Below are positions 26,477-34,251 of a stretch of 64,000 nucleotides of DNA, piece by piece (the first letter of the stretch is position 1; the number at the start of each line of letters is the position of its first letter). The notes beneath the pieces are model-generated. The model saw only the letters and a program-made list of their open reading frames with translations, did not search any database and was not told the origin of the DNA. The translations under genes and the position numbers were made by a program. The DNA lies in contig JARKPU010000067.1 in NCBI GenBank assembly GCA_029975055.1, positions 271,715-335,714 on the forward strand, in the 5' to 3' direction. This stretch comes from Anaerolinea sp. Lineage in GTDB: Bacteria; Chloroflexota; Anaerolineae; Anaerolineales; Anaerolineaceae.

Positions 26477-26811
26477 CTACGCTGCGAGTTCCAGGTTAAT
26501 CGCCGTGCCTCCGCCCGGCCTGGGTTTGGCCGAGACGCTCCCCCCGTGCGCCTCGACCAGGGCTTTGACGATCGCCAGGCCTGGCCCGCTTTCGCCGTTC
26601 TCCGTATGGCGCGGTTTTCCGGCCCGGCGGAGCGGTCGTAGATATAGGCCACATCCAGCAGGATCAAATCCGGCTGGATGTGGCGCGCCGCGTAGAGCGT
26701 GTTTTGCCCGCTGGTCGCGGTCAACACGATGAAGCCCTGCTCGGTCAGGCAATCCTGAAGGAGCTGGCGCACGCCGGATTGGTCATCGACGACCAGAATT
26801 GTGCTGTCCAT
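26477..26811 (-). pseudogene. Decayed two-component gene: receiver N-terminus joined to the end of a histidine kinase
   Basis: From ATG 26811 the frame reads a receiver start (STILVVDDQSGVRQLL, then IQPDLILLDV) and then jumps straight into kinase-like sequence (YIYDRSAG). After a frameshift near 26600-26630 the next frame continues as a HATPase G2 region (SGPGLAIVKALVEAHGGS) to a stop at 26477. The rest of the receiver, the HisKA domain and most of the ATPase are missing. It looks like a large internal deletion plus a frameshift. GLGL has become GPGL, consistent with loss of function. Confidence 0.75.
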
Positions 26812-27051
26812 GCTCGCTTCTATATATCCCTTGAAGAAGGCCCTCCCGCAGGCGCGGGCGCCCTGTGAAGCCCCGCGGCACTGAATCCATAGCACGCGAT
26901 AATTCAAATTTGGTTTGGAAGGCAATTACCTGCGCTTCAGCGCAGGTAACCGGCGCCCCCGCCCCAGGCCGCTTTGCGCTCCCCGCTTCTTTAGCGTATA
27001 CTCGGAATACAGATCGATCCATACAAACGGGAGCATTCCTTCGAGGTGAGC

Positions 27052-29046
27052 ATGGGGTTCCATGGCGGCGGCTGGTTTTCATACCTGGGGGCCAACGAGA
27101 ACCGGCCCAGGGTCACTTTTGCGCTGCTCAAGCGCGTGTTCACCTACGCCGGGCCGTACCGCGGGCGCATTGCCGCCACGCTGGTGCTGATCCTCTGCTC
27201 CACCGGCCTTTCGCTACTCACCCCACTCGTCCTGCGCGACCTGATCGACCGGACCATCCCCTCCGCCGACACCCGCCGCCTGGCGGGGCTGGCCCTGGCG
27301 CTGCTCTTCATCCCGGCAACCCAGGGCGCCATCAATGTCGTCCAGCGCCGCCTGAACAGCCAGGTGGGCGAAGGCGTCATCTACGACCTGCGCGTGGCGC
27401 TCTACAGCCGCCTACAGCGCATGTCGCTGCGCTTCTTCACCAACACCAAAGTCGGCGAGCTGATGAGCCGCCTCAATAACGACGTGGTCGGGGCGCAGAA
27501 CGCCATCAGCAACACCATTGTCAGCCTCATCACCAACCTCGTCCAGGCCGCCGCGCTGCTGGCGGTGATGCTCACCCTCGAATGGCGCCTCACGCTGATC
27601 AGCATCGCCATCCTGCCGCTCTTTATCCTGGCGGCCCGCCGCCTGGGCGGGCGGCTGCGCGAGATCGCCCGCCAGCAGATGGACGCCAACGCCGCCATGA
27701 ACGCCATGATGAACGAGACGCTCAACATCGGCGGGGCGCTGCTGGTCAAGCTCTTTGGCCGCGGCGCGACGGAAGTGACCCGCTTTCAAGACCGCGCGCG
27801 GCTTGTGCGCGACCTGGGCATCCAGCGCGCGGTGATCGGCACGGTCTTCTTCGTCATCATCGGCGGCCTCAGCGCGGTCGGCACGGCGTTGATCTATGGC
27901 CTGGGGGGTTATTTCGTCATCCAGAAGGCCTTCACCATCGGCACGATCGTGGCCTTTGGCTCTTACCTCGGCAGCCTGTACGGCGCCTTGCAGAACCTGA
28001 CGAACGCCCCGGTTGAGTTCGCCACCTCGGTCGTCAGCTTCGAGCGCGTCTTCGAGGTGATCGACCTGCCGCAAGAGATCGCCGACGCCCCCGGCGCGCT
28101 GGTTTTAAGCGATGTCCGCGGCGAGCTGGCCTTCGAAGGGGTTTCCTTCCGCTATGATTCATCCGAGAACGGCCTGCTCAGCGAGGTGAAGCGCTACGGC
28201 CGCATGGAAAACGTGCGGGCGGTTCTCTCTGGCGACTCGCCGCCCGCCAAAGCCCCCGCCGAAAGCTCCAGGGCCAACGGCGGGGCCAGGCCGCCCCGCC
28301 CGGCCGGGGCGGGCGAGGAAGAACCCGATGCCGAAGCCCACACCCAGGCGCGCGATGCCGCCCTGGAAGATATCAACCTGCACATTGCGCCAGGCCGGCT
28401 CACCGCCCTGGTGGGGCCATCCGGCGCGGGCAAGACCACCCTCACCTACCTGATCCCGCGCCTTTACGACCCGCAGGCCGGGCGCGTGCTGGTAGATGGG
28501 CACGACCTGCGCAGCGTGACGCTCGATTCACTCACCGCGCAGATCGGCATGGTCACCCAGGAGACGCACCTCTTCCACGATACCATCCGCACCAACCTGC
28601 TCTACGCGCGGCTCGATGCCACCCAGGCGGAGATCGAAGCCGCCTGCCGGGCCGCCAACATCCACGATTTCATCATCCAGCTGCCCGATGGCTACGACAC
28701 GGTGGTCGGCGAGCGCGGCTACCGCCTGAGCGGCGGCGAAAAGCAGCGCATCGCCCTGGCGCGCGTCATCCTCAAGAACCCGCGCATCCTCGTCCTCGAC
28801 GAAGCCACCAGCAGCCTCGACAGCGAATCCGAACGCCTGATCCAGGAAGCCCTCAAGCGCGTGATGGCCGGCCGCACGAGCGTGGTCATCGCCCACCGCC
28901 TCAGCACCATCCTGGCCGCCGATCAAATCCTCGTCTTCGACCGCGGGCGCATCGTCGAGCGCGGCACGCACGCCGAGCTGCTCGAGCTGGGCGGCCTATA
29001 CGCCCAGCTCTACGAAACGCAGTTCGCCGGGGGGCGGGCAGGGTAG
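27052..29046 (+). CDS. ABC exporter half-transporter (MsbA/ABCB type)
   Basis: Fused permease-ATPase of 664 residues. Six transmembrane helices fill about 25-340. The ATPase has Walker A GPSGAGKTT, signature LSGGEKQR, Walker B ILVLDEATSSLD and an H-loop in VIAHRLST, all intact, so a homodimer is expected. A charged, Ala/Pro-rich insert of about 60 residues (roughly 385-445) splits the first ATPase strands and is unusual. I chose ATG 27052, behind GAGGTGAGC as for the 55923 gene; GTG 27046 is the alternative. It stands alone; the substrate is unknown. Confidence 0.9.
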   Translation: MGFHGGGWFSYLGANENRPRVTFALLKRVFTYAGPYRGRIAATLVLILCSTGLSLLTPLVLRDLIDRTIPSADTRRLAGLALALLFIPATQGAINVVQRRLNSQVGEGVIYDLRVALYSRLQRMSLRFFTNTKVGELMSRLNNDVVGAQNAISNTIVSLITNLVQAAALLAVMLTLEWRLTLISIAILPLFILAARRLGGRLREIARQQMDANAAMNAMMNETLNIGGALLVKLFGRGATEVTRFQDRARLVRDLGIQRAVIGTVFFVIIGGLSAVGTALIYGLGGYFVIQKAFTIGTIVAFGSYLGSLYGALQNLTNAPVEFATSVVSFERVFEVIDLPQEIADAPGALVLSDVRGELAFEGVSFRYDSSENGLLSEVKRYGRMENVRAVLSGDSPPAKAPAESSRANGGARPPRPAGAGEEEPDAEAHTQARDAALEDINLHIAPGRLTALVGPSGAGKTTLTYLIPRLYDPQAGRVLVDGHDLRSVTLDSLTAQIGMVTQETHLFHDTIRTNLLYARLDATQAEIEAACRAANIHDFIIQLPDGYDTVVGERGYRLSGGEKQRIALARVILKNPRILVLDEATSSLDSESERLIQEALKRVMAGRTSVVIAHRLSTILAADQILVFDRGRIVERGTHAELLELGGLYAQLYETQFAGGRAG

Positions 29047-29132
29047 AGACGCATCATTCCTGTTTACTTGATCCCTTACAGGCAGACCGCCGAGAGGTGT
29101 GGAACCCGCCCGGCCCGATCGCCGAGTCCTTG

Positions 29133-29161
29133 TTGGTTCTTCGGCCAGAATTTGCTACAAT
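29133..29161 (+). promoter_or_regulatory. Sigma70-type promoter of the selenoperoxiredoxin gene
   Basis: TTGGTT (29133-29138), a 17-nt spacer and TACAAT (29156-29161) lie about 50 nt before the start codon. Confidence 0.55.
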
Positions 29162-29217
29162 GAGGTTGTGCCAGATTGCACAATCACTACAGCAGGACCC
29201 CCAAAAGGAGAAAGGAT

Positions 29218-29928
29218 ATGGCTGAAGCGAAAGATGGCTGTGTTAAACCGTCCAAAGGGCCTATCCTCACCGGAGAGCCCGTGGTCGAATCGGCAGTTCT
29301 CTCACCCCACAAGGAGGCACCCAAGATGCTAGCTCGTGTCGGTAAGCCCGCGCCGGATTTTGAGCTGAGCGCCTATCTGGACGGCGGCTTTCAGAACATC
29401 CGGCTGTCGGATTACAAAGGCAAGTGGATCGTCATCTGCTTCTACCCCGGCGACTTCACTTTTGTCTGACCGACCGAATTGTCGGCAGTTGCCGTCAAAT
29501 ATTCGGAACTTAAGTCACTGGGCGTTGAGATGCTCGCCATCAGCACCGACAGCCGTTTCTCCCATAAAATCTGGCAGGAAGAAGAACTGGCGAAGATGGT
29601 CCCCGGCGGAGTGCCCTTCCCGCTGCTCTCTGATGGCGGCGGCCGGGTCGGGACGATCTACGGCGTGTACGATGAAGATGCGGGCGTGGATATCCGCGGG
29701 CGCTTCATCATCGACCCCGATTTTGTCATCCGCGCCATGGAGGTGCTCACCCCCGAGGTGGGCCGTAACGTGCAGGAGCTCATCCGCCAGGTGAAGGCCT
29801 TCCAGCACAACCGTGATACCGGCGAGGTGACCCCATCCGGCTGGCAGCCCGGCAGACCCGCCCTCAAACCTGGGCCGGACCTGGTCGGCAAGGTGTGGAT
29901 CTCCTGGAAGCCGGAGATGGCATTCTAG
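29218..29928 (+). CDS. Selenocysteine-containing peroxiredoxin (in-frame TGA at 29467)
   Basis: Thiol/selenol peroxidase of the AhpC/Prx1 family, 236 residues if TGA 29467-29469 is read as selenocysteine. The context is FYPGDFTFV-U-PTE, where relatives have FVCPTE, so Sec84 replaces the peroxidatic cysteine. The frame continues unbroken through ISTDSRFSH, FPLLSDGGG and a normal Prx C-terminus to 29928. A SECIS-like hairpin follows the TGA. The usual resolving cysteine (GEVCP) is Thr here (GEVTPSGW). A 35-residue N-terminal extension carries Cys8. AGGAG lies 7 nt before ATG 29218. Thioredoxin is encoded 340 bp away, convergently. No sel genes are in the window. Confidence 0.88.
29474..29506 (+). 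promoter_or_regulatory. Bacterial SECIS-like hairpin after the Sec codon
   Basis: CCGAAT (29474-29479) pairs with ATTCGG (29501-29506). An inner stem CGGC (29483-29486)/GCCG (29491-29494) closes on loop AGTT. The apical loop starts 18 nt after the TGA and has G in its second position, as expected for bacterial SECIS elements. A competing smaller hairpin CCGAC/GTCGG (29470-29485) is possible. Confidence 0.65.
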
Positions 29929-29955
29929 GCAAGACCTTAAGGCAGCAGGTAAACT

Positions 29956-30203
29956 GTAGGGTGCGGTCGATTTTATGACCGCACCTCTTTCTCTACTCGT
30001 AGGGTGCGGTCGATTTTATGACCGCACCCTCTTTTTCACCAACAGGAATGGTGCGGCCCAAGGCGGCCGCACCCTACAAGCTCATGCAGATGCGGCCGGT
30101 TGTTTGACCGCACCATCTTTTCACCAACAAGAATGGTGCGGCCCAAGGCGGCCGCACCCTACAAGCTCTTGCAGATGCGGCCGGTTGTTTGACCGCACCT
30201 TGA
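29956..30203. repeat. Cluster of GC-rich palindromic and tandem repeats
   Basis: Two copies of the GTAGGGTGCGGTCGATTTTA unit begin at 29956 and 29999, about 43 bp apart. They are followed by two direct repeats of 85 bp (30034-30118 and 30119-30203) differing at only a few positions; each holds GGTGCGGCC/GGCCGCACC and GCGGCCGGTTGTTTGACCGC palindromes. The same family occurs at 17569. It fills the gap between the convergent peroxiredoxin and thioredoxin genes and contains no gene. Confidence 0.85.
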
Positions 30204-30212
30204 TAAACAAAG

Positions 30213-30239
30213 AGGGTGCGCCTAGAACGGACGCACCCT
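30213..30239 (-). terminator. Probable terminator of thioredoxin
   Basis: On the minus strand AGGGTGCG (30239-30232) and CGCACCCT (30220-30213) form an 8-bp stem with an 11-nt loop, followed by CTTTGTTT. It lies 27 nt after the trxA stop. Confidence 0.6.
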
Positions 30240-30265
30240 GCCGAATTTTAAATTGGCGCCGGAAT

Positions 30266-30619
30266 TTACGCCGGCTGGCCCTGCTGGACCACCTCGAGGA
30301 ACTGACCCACCAGGCTGCGCAGCGAAGGCTCGGGCAGCGCGCCCACCTGCCGGTGCACCAGCTTGCCGTTGGCCACGAACAGCATCGTCGGGATGCCCTG
30401 CACCCCGTAGCGCATGGCCCATTCCGAGTGCTCATCGGTGTTGACCTTGGCGACGATCAGCTTGCCGGCGTATTCCTTCGCCAGCTTATCGAGGATGGGA
30501 GCGACCATCCGGCACGGGCCGCACCAGGGGGCCCAAAAATCGACAATCACCGGTAAGGTGGACTTCAAAACCGTCTTTTCGAAAGCGGCGTCGGTCACAT
30601 GCACAGGTTCGTTAATCAT
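30266..30619 (-). CDS. trxA: Thioredoxin
   Basis: Cytosolic disulfide reductase of 117 residues with the canonical WCGPC active site (Cys33, Cys36), the buried Asp in IVDFWAPW, and the cis-proline in GIPTML. I chose ATG 30619 (GGAG 5 nt before) over GTG 30625. It could reduce the neighbouring peroxiredoxin, which is the usual electron path for this family; that is inferred. Confidence 0.95.
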   Translation of the reverse strand: MINEPVHVTDAAFEKTVLKSTLPVIVDFWAPWCGPCRMVAPILDKLAKEYAGKLIVAKVNTDEHSEWAMRYGVQGIPTMLFVANGKLVHRQVGALPEPSLRSLVGQFLEVVQQGQPA

Positions 30620-30720
30620 ATTCACTCCATCAAGCGTGAGAATTATTGCTTTACCTTCACTTAGATGCAGCCTGACCGCAAAAAGTTACACCGAGGCCCG
30701 AGGGCTTTTCCCTGGGGCAA

Positions 30721-30808
30721 TCCAAAAAGAGGGCGGACACGCAGGTCCGCCCCTACCCACAGGTGGCGACGCGAGTGCCGCCTCCCGGTTAAGCCTGTTC
30801 TTTTTGGA
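30721..30808. repeat. 88-bp MITE-like element with 10-bp terminal inverted repeats
   Basis: TCCAAAAAGA (30721-30730) and its exact reverse complement TCTTTTTGGA (30799-30808) bound an element. It also contains GGGCGGAC (30731-30738) and GTCCGCCC (30745-30752) as a perfect hairpin. No coding potential and no target-site duplication are evident. It lies between trxA and the metY terminator region. Confidence 0.45.
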
Positions 30809-30820
30809 AAGTGTTTCAAT

Positions 30821-30864
30821 TTTTACTGGAAATTGTTGGGCAAGCCCCACAATTTCCAGTAAAA
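30821..30864. repeat. CAAG-loop hairpin, copy 2 (possible metY terminator)
   Basis: TTTTACTGGAAATTGTTGGG (30821-30840) pairs with CCCCACAATTTCCAGTAAAA (30845-30864) with one mismatch and loop CAAG. It lies 44 nt after the metY stop on the minus strand and has A/T-rich flanks on both sides, so it could serve as a bidirectional terminator. Confidence 0.65.
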
Positions 30865-30907
30865 GAACCACACGATCTTTTTCTGGATAGCCCCAGGCCC
30901 TCCCGCG

Positions 30908-32191
30908 CTAGGCGCTCAAAGCCTGGTCGAGGTCCCACAGGATATCCTCGATGTCTTCCAGGCCGATCGAAAGGCGCACGAAATCTGGGGACACGCCCGC
31001 CGAAACCTGCTCCTCCGGCGAGAGCTGCGAATGGGTGGTGCTGGCCGGGTGGATGGCCAGGCTCTTGGCATCGCCCACGTTAGCCAGGTGGCTGAAGAGC
31101 TTGAGGTTGTTGATGAACCGCTTGCCGGCCTCCAGCCCGCCTTTGATCCCAAACCCCAGGATAGCCCCCGGCCCCTTGGGCAGGTATTTCCTGGCCCGCT
31201 CGTAATCGGGGTGGCTCTTCAGGCCGGGGTACGTCACCGAAGCCACACGGGGGTGCTGCTCGAGGAACTCGGCCACTTTCTGCGCATTCGCGACATGCCG
31301 CTCGATGCGCAGGCTGAGCGTCTCCAGGCCCTGCAGGAAGAGGAACGAATTGAACGGCGAGAGGCACGCGCCGATGTCGCGCAAGATCTGCACGCGCGCC
31401 TTGAGGATGAACGCGGGCGCGCCCAGCGAGGCATAGACCAGCCCGTGGTAACTTCCATCCGGTTCGTTGAAGTTGGCGAAGCGCGGGTTGCCCTCCCATT
31501 GGAAGTTCCCACCATCCACAATCACCCCGCCGATCGATGTGCCGTGCCCGCCGATGAATTTTGTCGCCGAGTGGATCACAATGTTGGCGCCCCACTCGAA
31601 GGGCCGGCACAGGTAGGGCGTGGCGAAGGTGTTGTCGATCACCAGCGGCAGGCGGGCTTCCTGGGCGATCTTTGCCACCTCCTCGAAAGGAAACACGTTG
31701 ATCAGCGGGTTGCCGAGCGTCTCGCCAAAGAGCAGGCGGGTGTTCGGGCGGATGGCGCGGCGGAAGTTCTCGGGGTCCCTGGGGTCCACAAAGGTCACAT
31801 CAATGCCGAGGCGCGGAAAGGTGTAGTTGAACTGGTTGTACGTACCGCCGTAGAGCGTGGAGGCCGAGACGATGTGGTCGCCTGCCCCGCACAGGGTGAA
31901 GACGGCCTGCGCCTGGGCGGCGTGCCCCGAGCTGGTGGCCAGCGCCCCCACCCCGCCTTCCAGGCTGGCGATGCGCTGCTCGAAGACATCGCTCGTGGGG
32001 TTCATGATGCGCGTGTAAATATTGCCGAACTCTTGCAGCGCGAACAGGCGCGCGGCGTGGTCGGTATCTTTGAACTGGTAAGAGGTCGTCTGGTAAATCG
32101 GCACGGCGCGCGCCCCGGTGGTTGGGTCGGGGGCCTGCCCGGCGTGCAGCTGGCGGGTGTTGAAGCCAAAGGTTCGGGTCTGGGTGGACAT
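30908..32191 (-). CDS. metY: O-acetylhomoserine sulfhydrylase / aminocarboxypropyltransferase
   Basis: PLP enzyme of 427 residues making homocysteine from O-acetylhomoserine and sulfide. It shows the opening FNTRQLHAGQ, SSGHAAQ, VIDNTFATPYLCRP, the PLP lysine in HSATKFIGGHG and SIGLEDIEDILWDL at the end, all typical of MetY. AGGAG lies 9 nt before ATG 32191. The leader holds a SAM-I riboswitch and two terminators, which supports a methionine role directly. A bifunctional cystathionine-synthase activity cannot be excluded. Confidence 0.95.
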   Translation of the reverse strand: MSTQTRTFGFNTRQLHAGQAPDPTTGARAVPIYQTTSYQFKDTDHAARLFALQEFGNIYTRIMNPTSDVFEQRIASLEGGVGALATSSGHAAQAQAVFTLCGAGDHIVSASTLYGGTYNQFNYTFPRLGIDVTFVDPRDPENFRRAIRPNTRLLFGETLGNPLINVFPFEEVAKIAQEARLPLVIDNTFATPYLCRPFEWGANIVIHSATKFIGGHGTSIGGVIVDGGNFQWEGNPRFANFNEPDGSYHGLVYASLGAPAFILKARVQILRDIGACLSPFNSFLFLQGLETLSLRIERHVANAQKVAEFLEQHPRVASVTYPGLKSHPDYERARKYLPKGPGAILGFGIKGGLEAGKRFINNLKLFSHLANVGDAKSLAIHPASTTHSQLSPEEQVSAGVSPDFVRLSIGLEDIEDILWDLDQALSA

Positions 32192-32307
32192 AAATCGGGT
32201 CTCCTGGGTTAAGAATGGGTCTGGAAAGCCGCGGCGATGCCGCCTGAATGCGAAACGAGCCTGGATGTAAAGTGACGCATGGTTCTGAAAACTACTCCTC
32301 CGTGAGC

Positions 32308-32336
32308 AAAAACCTCTCCTGGAACATGAGGAGAGG
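32308..32336 (-). terminator. Second riboswitch terminator of metY
   Basis: On the minus strand CCTCTCCT, an 8-nt loop and AGGAGAGG are followed by TTTTT. It lies 117 nt upstream of the metY start, downstream of a second copy of the aptamer 3' strand (32357-32373). Confidence 0.8.
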
Positions 32337-32356
32337 CGCGCGGATGGGGCGGGGCT

Positions 32357-32451
32357 CTCTCATCTTCCAGAAATCAACGACAAAAAACCTCTTCCGCAAG
32401 ACGAGAAGAGGTGAACGAACTGCCTGAAACTCTCCTCTCATCTTCCAGAAA
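32357..32451 (-). repeat. Duplicated 17-nt riboswitch segment
   Basis: CTCTCATCTTCCAGAAA (plus-strand reading) occurs at 32357-32373 and again at 32435-32451. It is the 3' strand of aptamer helices P4 and P1. Each copy is followed, on the minus strand, by its own terminator hairpin, so the unit duplicated is antiterminator plus terminator. Confidence 0.8.
32382..32411 (-). terminator. First riboswitch terminator of metY
   Basis: On the minus strand CCTCTTC, a 10-nt loop and GAAGAGG are followed by TTTTTT. The 5' arm is complementary to GATGAGAGGAGAG at the aptamer's 3' end, giving a classic terminator/antiterminator choice. Confidence 0.85.
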
Positions 32452-32537
32452 CATCTTCTGCAGGATTTGGCACCATGCCTGGCGGGCTGGTTGTCGAGGT
32501 TTCACAGGGCCTGTCCCTCCACCTCTCTGGATAAGAG
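32435..32537 (-). ncRNA. SAM-I (S-box) riboswitch aptamer controlling metY
   Basis: On the minus strand P1 is CTCTTATC (from 32537) paired with GATGAGAG (to 32435). Between lie the conserved GGTGGAGGGAC, TGTGAAACCTCGACAACC and GGTGCCAAATCC segments and the P4 hairpin CAGAAGATGTTTCTG. These are the diagnostic S-box elements in the right order. High S-adenosylmethionine should stabilise the aptamer and stop transcription before metY. Confidence 0.93.
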
Positions 32538-32561
32538 CGCGTTATTCGGTTGTTGGGGATG

Positions 32562-32590
32562 ATAGTAGCACAAATAAAAATCATTTGCAA
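32562..32590 (-). promoter_or_regulatory. Sigma70-type promoter of the metY riboswitch transcript
   Basis: On the minus strand TTGCAA (32590-32585), a 17-nt spacer and TACTAT (32567-32562) lie about 25 nt before the aptamer. Confidence 0.6.
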
Positions 32591-32626
32591 TAGGCAATTT
32601 CCGAAAAACGGATAACTTTTCTCCGC

Positions 32627-32657
32627 TTGACGGAAGGATGCCAACTTATGTTACAAT
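32627..32657 (+). promoter_or_regulatory. Promoter of pdxST
   Basis: TTGACG (32627-32632) and TACAAT (32652-32657) are separated by 19 nt, longer than ideal. They lie about 75 nt before the pdxS start and divergent from the metY promoter. Confidence 0.5.
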
Positions 32658-32733
32658 CCAGCCACGAAACAGGCAAGTGCTTCCGGTTTTCGCGACCGGA
32701 TGATCCGAAACAGCCCAGTTATTTGGAGGACGT

Positions 32734-33624
32734 ATGGCAGAAACAACCGTCGGATCCTTTGAAGTCAAAAAGGGCCTGGCGCAAATGCTGAAAGGCGGCG
32801 TGATCATGGACGTGGTCACCCCGGAGCACGCCCGCATCGCCGAAGATGCCGGCGCCGTGGCCGTGATGGCGCTCGAGCGCGTGCCCGCCGACATCCGCGC
32901 CACCGGCGGCGTGGCCCGCATGAGCGACCCCGAATTGATCCTCAAGATCATGGATGCCGTCTCGATTCCGGTGATGGCCAAGTGCCGCATCGGGCATTTC
33001 GTCGAAGCGCAAATCCTCGAGGCGCTCGGCGTTGATTACATCGACGAATCCGAGGTACTCACCCCCGCCGATGAAGAGCATCACATCCTCAAGCACAACT
33101 TCACCGTCCCGTTTGTGTGCGGCTGCCGCAACCTGGGCGAGGCGCTGCGCCGGGTGGGCGAAGGCGCGGCGATGATCCGCACCAAGGGCGAGGCCGGCAC
33201 GGGCGACGTGGTGGAGGCCGTCCGGCACGCGCGCACGGTGCTGGGGGCCATCCGCCAGCTGCAGAACATGGCCGAAGAAGAGGTGATGGCCTACGCCAAA
33301 GAAATCGGCGCTCCCTATGAACTGCTGCTCGAGACGCGCCGCCTGGGCCGCCTGCCGGTGGTGAACTTTGCCGCCGGGGGCATCGCCACCCCCGCCGACG
33401 CCGCCCTGATGATGCAGCTCGGCGTCGATGGCGTCTTCGTCGGCTCCGGCATCTTCAAATCCGGCGATCCGGCCCGCCGCGCCGCGGCCATCGTCAAGGC
33501 CACCACCCACTACAACGACGCCAAGATCCTCGCCGAAGTCAGCCGCAACCTCGGCGAACCGATGGTCGGGCGCTCGGTTTCGAGCATGCCCGAGGCGGAA
33601 TTGATCGCCGGGCGGGGCTGGTAG
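32734..33624 (+). CDS. pdxS: Pyridoxal 5'-phosphate synthase, lyase subunit
   Basis: Synthase subunit, 296 residues, that condenses ribose 5-phosphate, glyceraldehyde 3-phosphate and ammonia into PLP. Highly conserved blocks are present: KGGVIMDVVTPEHARIAEDA, ALERVPADIRA, VMAKCRIGH, YIDESEVLTPADEEHH and RTKGEAGTGDVVEAVRH with the second catalytic lysine. PdxT follows 7 nt downstream; twelve PdxS and twelve PdxT form the usual complex. It supplies cofactor for MetY, SerC and the class V aminotransferase in this window. Confidence 0.98.
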   Translation: MAETTVGSFEVKKGLAQMLKGGVIMDVVTPEHARIAEDAGAVAVMALERVPADIRATGGVARMSDPELILKIMDAVSIPVMAKCRIGHFVEAQILEALGVDYIDESEVLTPADEEHHILKHNFTVPFVCGCRNLGEALRRVGEGAAMIRTKGEAGTGDVVEAVRHARTVLGAIRQLQNMAEEEVMAYAKEIGAPYELLLETRRLGRLPVVNFAAGGIATPADAALMMQLGVDGVFVGSGIFKSGDPARRAAAIVKATTHYNDAKILAEVSRNLGEPMVGRSVSSMPEAELIAGRGW

Positions 33625-33631
33625 CAGGCCT

Positions 33632-34225
33632 ATGCGCCTTGGCGTGCTCGCCCTGCAGGGCGACTTTCACGAACACCAGGTCATCCTCGAGCAGCTCGGC
33701 GCCGAGGTGCGCCAGGTGCGCCTGCCGGAGCATCTATCCGGCCTGAGCGGGCTGATCATCCCCGGCGGAGAATCGACCACCATCGGCAAGCTGGCGGTGG
33801 ATTTTGGCCTCATCGAGCCGCTGCGCGAGTTCGGCCGCACCCGTGCCGTGTGGGGCACCTGCGCCGGGGCCATTTTCCTCTCGCAAGACGCCCGCCGCAG
33901 CCAGCCCCTCCTCGGGTTGATGGACATCAGCGTGGAACGCAACGCCTTCGGGCGGCAGGTGAACAGCTTTGAGGTTGACCTGTGCGTGGATTTCCCGCCC
34001 ACCGTAGACCCGCTCCGCCGCCCGTTTCACGCCGTCTTCATCCGCGCGCCGCTCATCGAGCGCGCCGGTGCGGGCGTGCAGGTGCTCTCGCGCCTGGAAG
34101 ACGGGCGCATCGTGGCGGCCCGCCAGGCCAAGTTGCTGGCCACGTCCTTCCACCCCGAGTTGACGCGCGACGACCGCTTCCACCGCCTGTTCATGGAGCT
34201 GGCGGGCGAAGCCCCTGCCGCCTGA
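33632..34225 (+). CDS. pdxT: Pyridoxal 5'-phosphate synthase, glutaminase subunit
   Basis: Class I glutaminase of 197 residues delivering ammonia to PdxS. Catalytic Cys77 sits in WGTCAGA; the His/Glu pair is in SFHPELTRD; GGESTT forms the oxyanion region. ATG 33632 lies 7 nt after pdxS. Length is normal for the family. Confidence 0.97.
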   Translation: MRLGVLALQGDFHEHQVILEQLGAEVRQVRLPEHLSGLSGLIIPGGESTTIGKLAVDFGLIEPLREFGRTRAVWGTCAGAIFLSQDARRSQPLLGLMDISVERNAFGRQVNSFEVDLCVDFPPTVDPLRRPFHAVFIRAPLIERAGAGVQVLSRLEDGRIVAARQAKLLATSFHPELTRDDRFHRLFMELAGEAPAA

Positions 34226-34251
34226 TCTGCCTTCACCGCACACCGCAAGCA

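Noticed and set aside
25786..26925. 379-residue minus-strand frame as one gene
   Set aside because: Only its receiver-like start (26811 onward) is meaningful; the rest is antisense to the GyrI-like gene and runs past the frameshift.
29467..29469. Simple nonsense mutation or frameshift in the peroxiredoxin
   Set aside because: The frame is kept exactly, the TGA falls on the catalytic Cys codon, and a SECIS-like hairpin follows; selenocysteine is the better explanation.
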